From Minisyncoccus sp041650175 (GTDB taxonomy: Bacteria; Patescibacteriota; Minisyncoccia; Minisyncoccales; Minisyncoccaceae), in assembly GCA_041650175.1 (NCBI GenBank), contig JBAZLS010000014.1:1-27519 (forward strand): a stretch of DNA of 27,519 bases, written 5' to 3'. Below the pieces are notes generated by a model. That model worked only from the letters and a program-made list of their open reading frames with translations. It was not told the DNA's origin and searched no databases. This document shows, one piece after another, positions 1 through 6,165 of the stretch. A program made the position numbers and the translations under genes. Numbering within the stretch: the first letter of the stretch is position 1; each line of letters opens with the position of its first letter.

Positions 1-1
1 A

Positions 2-340
2 ACAGCCGAAGAGATGAAAGAAAAAACTGTGACAATGTTCAAAGGAATGCCAAAGAAAAAAAGACACACAATCACTTATGATAATGGCTCAGAGAATGCA
101 GAATACGAACTGATTGAAAAAGAAACAGGAACGGATATATATTTTGCTAATGCATACCATTCTTGGGAAAGAGGATGCAATGAGAATTGCAATGGATTGA
201 TTAGGCAGTTCTTCCCAAAAGGAATGTCCTTTGATAATATTACAAACAAGCAAGTTGAAAAAGTAGAGCGATTACTAAATACTCGCCCTCGAAAAAGACT
301 TGGATACTTAACCCCGAATGAGGTTTTCTATGGTTCTTAA
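2..340 (+). CDS. IS30-family transposase, C-terminal part (5' end outside window)
   Basis: This is the catalytic C-terminal portion of a DDE transposase. The frame is open from base 2, so the gene continues left of the window. Visible landmarks are the second catalytic Asp in TYDNGSE, the aromatic stretch YFANAYHSWERG, the catalytic Glu region NENCNGLIRQFFPKG, and the C-terminal NTRPRKRLGYLTPNEVF block. All are hallmarks of the IS30 family, which copies itself through head-to-tail IS dimers or circles. The frame is intact to its TAA stop. The first catalytic Asp and the N-terminal DNA-binding helix-turn-helix are outside the window, so activity cannot be judged. The stop codon abuts the terminal inverted repeat. 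Confidence 0.93.
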   Translation, partial: TAEEMKEKTVTMFKGMPKKKRHTITYDNGSENAEYELIEKETGTDIYFANAYHSWERGCNENCNGLIRQFFPKGMSFDNITNKQVEKVERLLNTRPRKRLGYLTPNEVFYGS

Positions 341-399
341 ATGTTGCACTTTGGATTAGAATTTAAGTTAATTAAATTCTATTCCAAAATACAACATTT
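339..399. repeat. Paired IS30 end-like inverted repeats (possible IS junction or terminator)
   Basis: Two 28-base arms (339-366 and 372-399) are inverted copies differing at three positions, with a 5-base centre. The left arm starts AAATGTTGCACTTTGG, the right arm ends CCAAAATACAACATTT. The left arm lies where IS30 elements carry their right terminal repeat. The right arm has the orientation of a left terminal repeat of a second element. A transcription terminator is the alternative, but no clear T-tract follows the stem on the plus strand beyond a short TTTT run. Confidence 0.65.
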
Positions 400-435
400 T
401 TAAAACAATAGTGTAATCAAAGGTGGAGTAAAAAA

Positions 436-552
436 CTACAACAGCATACTCACTTTAAACTCTGGAATAACAACCGAAGCATCTCCCCTTTTCTCAAATC
501 CAGTTCTAATATCCTTTTGCGATGGTATCCATATATAACAACATCCCCCCAT
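436..552 (-). pseudogene. Coding-like repeat copy A (38-codon remnant)
   Basis: A 38-codon minus-strand reading frame ends in RTGFEKRGDASVVIPEFK followed by VSMLL. Its core matches the remnant at 2962-3075 at both DNA and protein level, with one single-base gap between copies about 30 bases upstream of the shared core. A hairpin (541-561) lies inside its 5' part. I do not recognise the parent protein. It may be the degraded C-terminus of a larger gene or a dispersed repeat that is not translated. No Shine-Dalgarno site is visible before its ATG. Confidence 0.4.
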
Positions 553-561
553 TGGGGATGT
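541..561 (-). terminator. Stem-loop after the 567-1715 gene
   Basis: An 8-bp perfect stem ACATCCCC/GGGGATGT with a 5-base loop sits 6 bases beyond the stop codon of the minus-strand gene. The minus-strand tract after the stem (TGTTATATATG) is only moderately T-rich, so termination may be weak. Confidence 0.6.
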
Positions 562-566
562 TTGAG

Positions 567-1715
567 TTAGAGATCTTCTGGTTCAATTCTTTGCAAAAAC
601 TCTTTGATGAATCCTTCTTCAAATTTTTTGTAATCTGTAAAATAAAACTTTAAGACTTGGTTATCTTTTAGATAACAAACTTCGACTTCTTTCATTGAAC
701 CATGTAGTACTAGTGGTGAGCCAGATTCATCGACTCCATAATAACAATTTATTTCCTTTTTTAAATTGTTATTATATATTTTTTCTGTTTTAATATCTTT
801 TGGGATACTACTTATATGATTTTTATAGGCTTCGTCAACACCAATATCTTCAACAACTTCTAAATCTCTGTTAAAATTCCAATTAGAATAATTAATTATC
901 TCTATTTCAAGATTTTTTTCATCGTTTGTAATACGATGAAAAGTTAACCCTTCTCCGTCAGCACAACAAATAAAGCACCAGTCTTTTGGATAATATATCC
1001 TTATATTGCTTGGAAAATAGTTTTTATTATTTTTAAAATATACTTCATCTCCCCAAAAGTTGTCATGCCCAATCCACTTCCAGTCGTGATTAAAATAGTA
1101 AGATGGCGAAGATTCTTTCGTAAAATCTCCGTCGTCGTATACTTTATCATATATAAACTTTTTTTGAATTTCATCAAATTTCCATGTCTCATAATATGAT
1201 ATCATATTAGCGCTGAGATGTGCAAAAATAACTAAGTCATTATAATGGTCGTGATTATAATCATAAACTGTTAGATACTCTCCAGGGATTATGTTTCGAT
1301 AGGATAAAAGACCAATTTGAGTTTCTAATTCTTGAATAATGTTTTTATTACCCTCTTGGCTAATAAGTATTTTGCATTTAGCATCACGTCCTGCTACTTC
1401 CTCATCGCAATACAAATCAAAAATATACTTTGCAATATTTGGATTTATTTCAAACTTGTATCTTAATCTTTTAGCTTTTAGCTCTGTTCCGCAGCTCATT
1501 GCACTACCATACAGCGTCTTAATTTGATCCTCATCTTTCTGTTTTTTTTCTTCGCTCTGTTTTATATTTTCTGAGGGTTGCTGATTGTCCTCATTTATCA
1601 TCTCTTGATTCTTTTTTATAGGGTCTTTAACTCTGTTTTGATAAACAAAAATAGTCCCTATTGTCACGAGAGCAATGACTAAGATAACGGTTGAGATATG
1701 ATATATTTTTTTCAT
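567..1715 (-). CDS. Membrane-anchored protein of unknown function
   Basis: The 382-residue protein has a positively charged start (MKK) and one hydrophobic segment at about residues 7-24, giving a signal anchor or uncleaved signal with the bulk outside the membrane. Residues 30-65 are a low-complexity linker rich in Glu, Lys, Gln and Asn. The rest is a Cys- and Tyr-containing globular part. Around residue 150, YDYNHDHYNDLVIF resembles the Ca-binding DxNxDxxxDL loop of FG-GAP/VCBS repeats, though only one such loop is visible. I recognise no family. A -10 box lies 7 bases before the ATG and there is no Shine-Dalgarno site, so the mRNA may be leaderless. The gene sits between two copies of a short coding-like repeat. 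Confidence 0.85.
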   Translation of the reverse strand: MKKIYHISTVILVIALVTIGTIFVYQNRVKDPIKKNQEMINEDNQQPSENIKQSEEKKQKDEDQIKTLYGSAMSCGTELKAKRLRYKFEINPNIAKYIFDLYCDEEVAGRDAKCKILISQEGNKNIIQELETQIGLLSYRNIIPGEYLTVYDYNHDHYNDLVIFAHLSANMISYYETWKFDEIQKKFIYDKVYDDGDFTKESSPSYYFNHDWKWIGHDNFWGDEVYFKNNKNYFPSNIRIYYPKDWCFICCADGEGLTFHRITNDEKNLEIEIINYSNWNFNRDLEVVEDIGVDEAYKNHISSIPKDIKTEKIYNNNLKKEINCYYGVDESGSPLVLHGSMKEVEVCYLKDNQVLKFYFTDYKKFEEGFIKEFLQRIEPEDL

Positions 1716-1722
1716 TGATATT

Positions 1723-1731
1723 ATTCTATCA
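1723..1731 (-). promoter_or_regulatory. Extended -10 promoter of the 567-1715 gene
   Basis: The minus strand reads TGATAGAAT, an extended -10 (TGn) element, and the ATG follows after 7 bases. Transcription would therefore start at or next to the ATG. No convincing -35 box is present. Confidence 0.5.
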
Positions 1732-1808
1732 AATTAAACCACAATTATCTACACTTTCCGTTATTTCTTCCCAATTAAAAGTTTGAATACATCACATAAC
1801 CGACCTTT

Positions 1809-1846
1809 AATAAAACACTCCCCTTTTTATGGGGAGTGTTTTTATT
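1809..1846 (-). terminator. Intrinsic terminator of the HTH-phosphoribosyltransferase gene
   Basis: Arms AATAAAACACTCCCC and GGGGAGTGTTTTTATT form a GC-rich stem with an A/T-rich base on both sides and a 7-base loop. It overlaps the stop codon of the minus-strand gene and could work in both directions. Confidence 0.88.
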
Positions 1847-2822
1847 AAACCTCGCTAATAACATCAAAACCTTTATAGCTTCCGGCAATCGCCAATCCAA
1901 TTATTTTCCCTTTAGTTAATTTAGCTTGTCTTATCTTGCCAGCAATGATGTTTAGTGTAGCACCAGAACCAACTGCATCATCAATAATTAAAATATTGTT
2001 ATATATCTCTTTATCATCTAAAAAGAATGTTCTTTCCGCATTTTCTATTCTATCTCTTAATTTATTTAAAGTTTTTTGAGGAACAGCGATATCTGATTTT
2101 ATTTTGACAATCTTTATTTTTTTGATTGGTAATTTTAAGTTATTTTCCAATTCTTTCATTAATTGTACTTCCCTTTTAACAGTCGGCGGAATATAACAAA
2201 CAGCATCAATATTGTATTCGCTTATAAGGTTAATGATTTTAGCTCTTATGAAGATAGAAAGATTTTTAATCATTTTCTTGTCTTGACTTTGTTTACTGTA
2301 AAGTAAAAGCTGTCCGAGCTTAGTTTTTCCGAATCTTTCGATTGCATAAAAATCTAAATAAAAAATCTTATCAAGAAATACTTTTTTAAAAGATGCCTTC
2401 ATTTTATCCATTCCATTAATTAAACCTGCCTTTATTCTATACTTATCGTATTTTTTTAAGGTTTCGATATATTCATTTGCTGTCTTAATTGGATCTAAAT
2501 TATTCCGATCACACCAGTAAACGAATCCTTCTATACCCTCTTTAATTTCCCCTATTGATGTAACAAATAAATAGTTTTCGTTTATTACTTTTTTAATTTT
2601 TTCTTCAAATCTAATATCTTGAATAATATTTTTATTTTTATTTAAAACATAAAATACAACTGGTGGATTTCCAACTTTAGAAATTAGACCTTCTTCAATC
2701 AACTTTTTTAAATGAATAAAGATAGCCTGTTTTGATATTCCAATGTGACTAATTAAATCTTTAGCCGAAACAGACCCTCTGTCTCTTATATATTCAATTA
2801 TATTTTTCTTTGTCGTTTTCAT
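1845..2822 (-). CDS. Winged helix-turn-helix / phosphoribosyltransferase-domain protein
   Basis: Residues 1-60 form a winged HTH of the ArsR/MarR-like type (SAKDLISHIGISKQAIFIHL, then a Lys/Val-rich wing and FYVLN). Residues 65-195 are a helical middle part with no recognised motif. Residues 200-325 look like a type I phosphoribosyltransferase fold: YIPPTVKREVQLM resembles ComF-type proteins, and ILIIDDAVGSGATL (277-290) is a clear PRPP-binding motif. HTH plus PRTase recalls the architecture of the Bacillus purine repressor PurR, where the PRTase domain senses PRPP without catalysis; similarity of function here is inference. The basic and aromatic residues of a true ComF zinc finger are absent. 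The gene is monocistronic, with its own terminator, a perfect palindrome over its promoter and no Shine-Dalgarno site. Autoregulation is likely. Confidence 0.88.
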   Translation of the reverse strand: MKTTKKNIIEYIRDRGSVSAKDLISHIGISKQAIFIHLKKLIEEGLISKVGNPPVVFYVLNKNKNIIQDIRFEEKIKKVINENYLFVTSIGEIKEGIEGFVYWCDRNNLDPIKTANEYIETLKKYDKYRIKAGLINGMDKMKASFKKVFLDKIFYLDFYAIERFGKTKLGQLLLYSKQSQDKKMIKNLSIFIRAKIINLISEYNIDAVCYIPPTVKREVQLMKELENNLKLPIKKIKIVKIKSDIAVPQKTLNKLRDRIENAERTFFLDDKEIYNNILIIDDAVGSGATLNIIAGKIRQAKLTKGKIIGLAIAGSYKGFDVISEV

Positions 2823-2829
2823 TGATTAA

Positions 2830-2858
2830 AGTATATTATATTGACTATTGACTGTCAA
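2830..2858 (-). promoter_or_regulatory. Sigma70-type promoter of the HTH-PRTase gene
   Basis: On the minus strand TTGACA (2858-2853) is separated by exactly 17 bases from TATACT (2835-2830). The ATG begins 7 bases after the -10 box, so transcription should start at or within a base or two of the ATG. Confidence 0.8.
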
Positions 2859-2869
2859 TAGTCAATATA
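2837..2869. promoter_or_regulatory. Perfect palindromic operator overlapping the promoter
   Basis: Two perfect 16-base arms surround a single central base. Each half contains TTGACTATTGAC, itself a direct repeat of TTGAC spaced by TA, so the site offers four TTGAC half-sites. It covers the -35 box and spacer of the adjacent gene. The simplest reading is a binding site for the encoded winged-HTH protein as a dimer or pair of dimers. Confidence 0.8.
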
Positions 2870-2922
2870 CCTTATTTTACTTTTTGCAATGCTTTTAATT
2901 TGCAAAATGCTTTTTAAATATG

Positions 2923-2938
2923 GGGTGAATATTCACCC
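2923..2938. repeat. 16-bp perfect palindrome plus extra half-site
   Basis: GGGTGAATATTCACCC is a perfect palindrome, and a further half ATATTCACC follows at 2943-2951. It lies upstream of the operator and next to the repeat remnant. It could be a regulator site or part of an old mobile element end. Confidence 0.5.
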
Positions 2939-2961
2939 ATCAATATTCACCATCCACTATT

Positions 2962-3075
2962 TCATTTAAATTCTGGAATACAAATTGAAGTATCTTCCCT
3001 TTTCTCAAATCCAGTTTTAACATTCTCTACAACGGTACCCATCAATTCCTTAAAACAAAACCTCTTACGATAATT
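2962..3075 (-). pseudogene. Coding-like repeat copy B (remnant)
   Basis: A minus-strand frame of 37 codons between stops ends in KTGFEKREDTSICIPEFK. It matches copy A at 436-552 (RTGFEKRGDASVVIPEFK) and extends further upstream with NYRKRFCFKELMG. Differences between the copies include both silent and replacement changes. I cannot name the parent gene. With the operator and palindrome it fills the 330-base gap between annotated genes. Confidence 0.4.
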
Positions 3076-3102
3076 TTAGTTCCAACATATTACACTTCAA
3101 AT

Positions 3103-3133
3103 AAAAATCCCTACCCTACTGGTAAGGATTTTT
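3103..3133 (-). terminator. Intrinsic terminator of the small DUF5670 gene
   Basis: Arms AAAAATCCCTACC and GGTAAGGATTTTT pair with one mismatch around a 5-base loop. On the minus strand the stem is followed by a T-run, 20 bases beyond the stop of the gene at 3153-3299. Confidence 0.8.
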
Positions 3134-3152
3134 GATAATTACGAATATTTAA

Positions 3153-3299
3153 TTAAATACTTTTTCCTTTGATTAATCTTATTAACACCATAATAATCGC
3201 CACTACGAAAAGGATATGGATAAGTCCTCCGATAGTATAAGAAGTGATTAGTCCAAAAAACCAAAGAATAAGCAAAAAGAATGCAATTTCAAGTAACAT
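3153..3299 (-). CDS. Small membrane protein, lmo0937/DUF5670 family
   Basis: The 48-residue product starts MLLEIAFFLLILWFFGLI, then SYTIGGLIHILFVVAIIMVL and ends RLIKGKSI. This pattern of two hydrophobic helices around a GGxxH turn, followed by a basic tail, matches the widespread lmo0937 (DUF5670) family of about 50 residues. Members are found in many bacteria and have no established function. It is probably a two-span inner-membrane protein with the basic tail in the cytoplasm. The gene has its own terminator and no obvious Shine-Dalgarno site. Confidence 0.88.
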   Translation of the reverse strand: MLLEIAFFLLILWFFGLITSYTIGGLIHILFVVAIIMVLIRLIKGKSI

Positions 3300-3380
3300 A
3301 AGTTTTTTATTATTAACATTAAATTATTATACTGTTTTCTAACCATCTATACTAAGAATATCATTTTGATAAATATTTAA

Positions 3381-3881
3381 TTAATTTGTAATAATATTCA
3401 CTGCTGAGGGAAGTTTACTGCGGATATAATCAAGATCTTGCTGCGAATATTTATTGCCAGATAGATTTAAAACTTTTAGATTCTTAAGATCGCCCAACTC
3501 ATATGGCAATCCGACAATTTGATTATTTGATAAATCAATAAATTCTAAATTTTGTAATTGCCCAATTTCTGCTGGAACCCCACTCATCAGATTATTACTA
3601 GCATTAAGAGTCTTTAAATTAACTAGATTTCTTATTTCCGCCGGAATAGTTCCCGATAAATAATTATGAGAAATATTAAGATTTTCTAAATTAGCTTGAT
3701 CAAAAACATATACAGGGATAGTCTTTAAGCTTTGATTACTTAAATCAAGATCCTTACTTTTAAAAAATGTTAAAATATTAACCTTAACAATGTCTAGATT
3801 ATTTATAGTTTTTAAAAATCCAGTATTTTGCAATACGATTATTGCAATTAGAATATATATAATGAAAATTAATTTGTTCAT
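3381..3881 (-). CDS. Membrane-anchored leucine-rich repeat protein
   Basis: The 166-residue protein has an N-terminal hydrophobic segment (residues 3-18) acting as signal or anchor. From about residue 43 to 148 there are about five leucine-rich repeats of 22-24 residues with the pattern LxxLNLSxNxLxGxIPxEIxxLxN (for example LNISHNYLSG, LNASNNLMSG, IDLSNNQIVG, LNLSGNKYS). The repeats resemble the plant-specific or bacterial outer-surface LRR type and should form a short solenoid for protein binding outside the membrane. The C-terminal 18 residues act as a cap. Its ATG directly abuts a 14-bp inverted repeat. The target is unknown. Confidence 0.85.
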   Translation of the reverse strand: MNKLIFIIYILIAIIVLQNTGFLKTINNLDIVKVNILTFFKSKDLDLSNQSLKTIPVYVFDQANLENLNISHNYLSGTIPAEIRNLVNLKTLNASNNLMSGVPAEIGQLQNLEFIDLSNNQIVGLPYELGDLKNLKVLNLSGNKYSQQDLDYIRSKLPSAVNIITN

Positions 3882-3933
3882 ATTCTTAAATAAGTTATTA
3901 CTTTTTATATTTTCTAATTACTTATTTAAGAAT
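3882..3933. repeat. 14-bp perfect inverted repeat before the LRR gene
   Basis: ATTCTTAAATAAGT (3882-3895) and ACTTATTTAAGAAT (3920-3933) are exact inverse copies separated by 24 AT-rich bases. The proximal arm touches the start codon. It could be a regulator site or an mRNA leader hairpin. It is also placed where the upstream ABC operon would end, but lacks GC content typical of a terminator. Confidence 0.6.
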
Positions 3934-4009
3934 AGCACAGATATCCCAAGAATACTTTTTGTTACTCCCCTTTTACTAATAATTAAAAAATAATGAAGTT
4001 AAAGATAAA

Positions 4010-4750
4010 TTATAAAACAATTTCTTTCCTAATTTCGTCTATCTTTTTATTAAAATATTCTGATTTCCTGTCTCTTGGGAATTTTGCTTCTATTTCGTGT
4101 ATGGAATTTATTTTCGCATTTGGCCCCTTACTCATCACAATAATCCTATTAGACATTTCGATAGCTTCATCGATCGCATGAGTTACCATAATAACTGTTA
4201 TTTTATATTTTATACATAAATCAATTATTTCCTTTCTTAATTTTTCGGCAGTAAAATAATCTAAATTGGAAAAAGGTTCATCCATAAATAATAAATCTGG
4301 ACTAATGGCTAATGCTCTGCCAATCCCAACCCTTTGCTTCATCCCTCCTGATAATTCTTTCGGGTAATCATTTTCGTGCCCAACTAAATCCATTTCGATT
4401 ATTTTATTTTTCACAATTTTTTTTCTTTCATTATTTTTTACTCCGTTCATTTTTAAACCAAATTCTATATTTTCATAAACATTAAACCAAGGGAAAATTG
4501 CGTAATTTTGAAAAACAAATGCAGACTTTGTTGCATTATTAGTAATTTCTCCTTTTTTTGATTTTATTAATCCAGCAATTATTCTAAGCAGTGTTGATTT
4601 TCCGCAGCCTGAAGGACCAGTAATACTCAAAAATTCACCACGCTTAAGATTAAAACTAATATCATTTATAATTTGATATTTTTTTCTTTCTCCTAAATCA
4701 AAAGAATATGATAAATTTTTAATTTTTAATATTTCTTTTCTACTCTCCAT
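4010..4750 (-). CDS. ABC importer ATP-binding subunit, NitT/TauT type
   Basis: The 246-residue ATPase carries Walker A GPSGCGKST (45-53), Q-loop Gln81 in FQNYAIFPW, signature LSGGMKQR (133-140), Walker B LLFMDEP (153-159) and switch His191 (VTHAIDEA). The FQNYAIFPW and LSGGMKQRVGIGRAL stretches are typical of the SsuB/TauB/NrtD family that energises import of sulfonates, nitrate, taurine or pyrimidine precursors. The start overlaps the permease gene by 11 bases, so the two are translationally coupled. There is no substrate-binding protein gene nearby, so the substrate is unknown. Confidence 0.92.
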   Translation of the reverse strand: MESRKEILKIKNLSYSFDLGERKKYQIINDISFNLKRGEFLSITGPSGCGKSTLLRIIAGLIKSKKGEITNNATKSAFVFQNYAIFPWFNVYENIEFGLKMNGVKNNERKKIVKNKIIEMDLVGHENDYPKELSGGMKQRVGIGRALAISPDLLFMDEPFSNLDYFTAEKLRKEIIDLCIKYKITVIMVTHAIDEAIEMSNRIIVMSKGPNAKINSIHEIEAKFPRDRKSEYFNKKIDEIRKEIVL

Positions 4751-5465
4751 AATTTTGTACTTTTTTAAATAAAGGAACCCATATTAATCTATTTAGTGAA
4801 AATACTAATAATAGCAATGCTAAAACAGCGAATAAAATTGTCTGCTCTTGATTAGTTTTATTTGCTATATCAAGAAAAGAACCTATGCCATTACTCATTC
4901 CAATCATCTCTACTCCAATAATAGTTTCCCATCCCATTGCAATGCCGATTATTGATCCGCTTATTACAGCTGGAAAAATGGATGGCAAAATGTAATATAA
5001 TATTTTTTTTGCCCCCTTAGCTCCAAATATTTCTGCCGCCTCATTCAGTTCTGTTTTTGACTCTTTAAGGTGAGCTAAGATGGAAAATAAAATTGGCCAT
5101 AACATAGATGTCATTGCAAAAATAATAACCATCTCATTAGTATAACCAAACCAAATTACAAAAAATGGTATTAACGCAAAAGAAGGAATATTTTGCATAA
5201 TATCAAACAAAGAAGTAAAAAAATTACTAAATTTACTTTTCCATAATGAGATTGATAAAATAATTGCTAAAAATAAAGAAATAAAATATGCAAACGATAA
5301 TCTATAAAAAGAAATTGATAGATTATAAAAAATGGTTTCAATGTCGATCTCATTAATTTTTCCTAATATAATAATTGCCAAAAATGGAATTATTATTATA
5401 CAAAAAGCACCTAGCAAATGCCATCTATTTTTATATATTTTAAAATATTTACCAGTTCTATTCAT
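4740..5465 (-). CDS. ABC importer permease, SsuC/TauC type
   Basis: The 241-residue protein has about six membrane segments and a binding-protein-dependent transport signature: ELNEAAEIFGAKGAKKILYY (140-159) contains the EAA loop that docks on the ATPase, followed by ILPSIFPAVISG. The GSIIGIAMGWETIIGVEMIG region is typical of SsuC/TauC/NrtB. It is the first gene of a two-gene operon with the ATPase at 4010-4750. A -10 box TATAAT lies 6 bases before the ATG with no Shine-Dalgarno site, suggesting a leaderless mRNA. Confidence 0.92.
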   Translation of the reverse strand: MNRTGKYFKIYKNRWHLLGAFCIIIIPFLAIIILGKINEIDIETIFYNLSISFYRLSFAYFISLFLAIILSISLWKSKFSNFFTSLFDIMQNIPSFALIPFFVIWFGYTNEMVIIFAMTSMLWPILFSILAHLKESKTELNEAAEIFGAKGAKKILYYILPSIFPAVISGSIIGIAMGWETIIGVEMIGMSNGIGSFLDIANKTNQEQTILFAVLALLLLVFSLNRLIWVPLFKKVQNYGE

Positions 5466-5471
5466 AGATAT

Positions 5472-5480
5472 ATTATATCA
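5472..5480 (-). promoter_or_regulatory. Extended -10 promoter of the ABC importer operon
   Basis: The minus strand reads TGATATAAT, a consensus -10 with TGn extension, and the ATG starts after 6 bases. This places transcription start at the start codon. Confidence 0.65.
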
Positions 5481-5546
5481 CAGCGAAATAATAAAATACG
5501 CATTACGGGAATAATTGAATACTGCTGTTTTATAAAAAAATTGTAA

Positions 5547-5927
5547 TCATTTTCTTAATCTTCGTCTTTTTTCTGCCTCTCTTACTTGCTGTTCATTCAT
5601 TCCAAAATAATGGCCGATTTCGTGCCAGACAGTATCTCTAACTATCTGTTTAATTTGTTCCCCTGATTTTGCATATTCCTCGATTTGATTTTTAAAAACT
5701 GTTATTTTATCTGGAATAGTTTGTCCATACCCTATTCTCACAGTTCTTGGCACTCCTTCATAAAGACCAAATAAAATGTAATTGTGTTTAATTCCCAGTT
5801 TTTTTAATTGTTCTTTCGTCGGATTATCTTCAATCACAATCGCTATATTTTTAATTTTATCTAAAAATTCTTCCGGAATTTGAGCTATCCCCTCTTTAAC
5901 TAATTTTTCAAACTCTTCATTTTCCAT
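5547..5927 (-). CDS. Small zincin-like metalloprotease (PF06262 type)
   Basis: The 126-residue protein has HEIGHYFGMNE (102-112), an HExxH zinc site with Glu112 as plausible third ligand. This arrangement near the C-terminus of a protein of about 120 residues, with the upstream PDKITVFKNQIEEYA strand-helix, fits the 'possible zinc metallo-peptidase' family PF06262 (formerly DUF1025). It has no signal peptide, so is cytoplasmic. Substrates of the family are not established. The C-terminus is strongly basic (KRRRLRK). A sequence resembling its first 12 codons is repeated at 6963-7010, on the other side of the plus-strand lipoprotein gene. Confidence 0.85.
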   Translation of the reverse strand: MENEEFEKLVKEGIAQIPEEFLDKIKNIAIVIEDNPTKEQLKKLGIKHNYILFGLYEGVPRTVRIGYGQTIPDKITVFKNQIEEYAKSGEQIKQIVRDTVWHEIGHYFGMNEQQVREAEKRRRLRK

Positions 5928-6104
5928 ACTTTAATCTTTATTTCTAGTTTACTTTTTGTGAATTATTTTATTCAGTCCTTCTATTCATTTAAGGTTAACT
6001 TTTTCGTATTTTCGTCATGTAAAATTTTTCCTGTAATTAATTTATATTCTAGCAAATTAAGTGAGAAATATCTATCAATTAACAATCCTGTGTTTTTAAA
6101 AATC

Positions 6105-6133
6105 TTGATTTAAAAAAAATAAACTGCTAAATT
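6105..6133 (+). promoter_or_regulatory. Promoter of the lipoprotein gene
   Basis: TTGATT (6105-6110) and TAAATT (6128-6133) are 17 bases apart, and the spacer ends in TGC (extended -10). The predicted start, about 7 bases later, falls at the left edge of the 6141-6155 hairpin. Confidence 0.6.
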
Positions 6134-6140
6134 TAATTTA

Positions 6141-6159
6141 AACCCTTAAAGGGTTGGAG
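6141..6159 (+). promoter_or_regulatory. 5' leader stem-loop followed by Shine-Dalgarno site
   Basis: AACCCTT/AAGGGTT form a perfect 7-bp stem with a one-base centre (loop will open further). GGAG (6156-6159) follows directly and sits 6 bases before the ATG at 6166. The hairpin would be at the 5' end of the mRNA. Confidence 0.6.
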
Positions 6160-6165
6160 TATTAA

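Noticed and set aside
1339..1527. Plus-strand 62-codon hydrophobic frame
   Set aside because: It is opposite the long unknown gene at 567-1715 and has no promoter or ribosome site; hydrophobic antisense frames are common opposite AT-rich charged genes.
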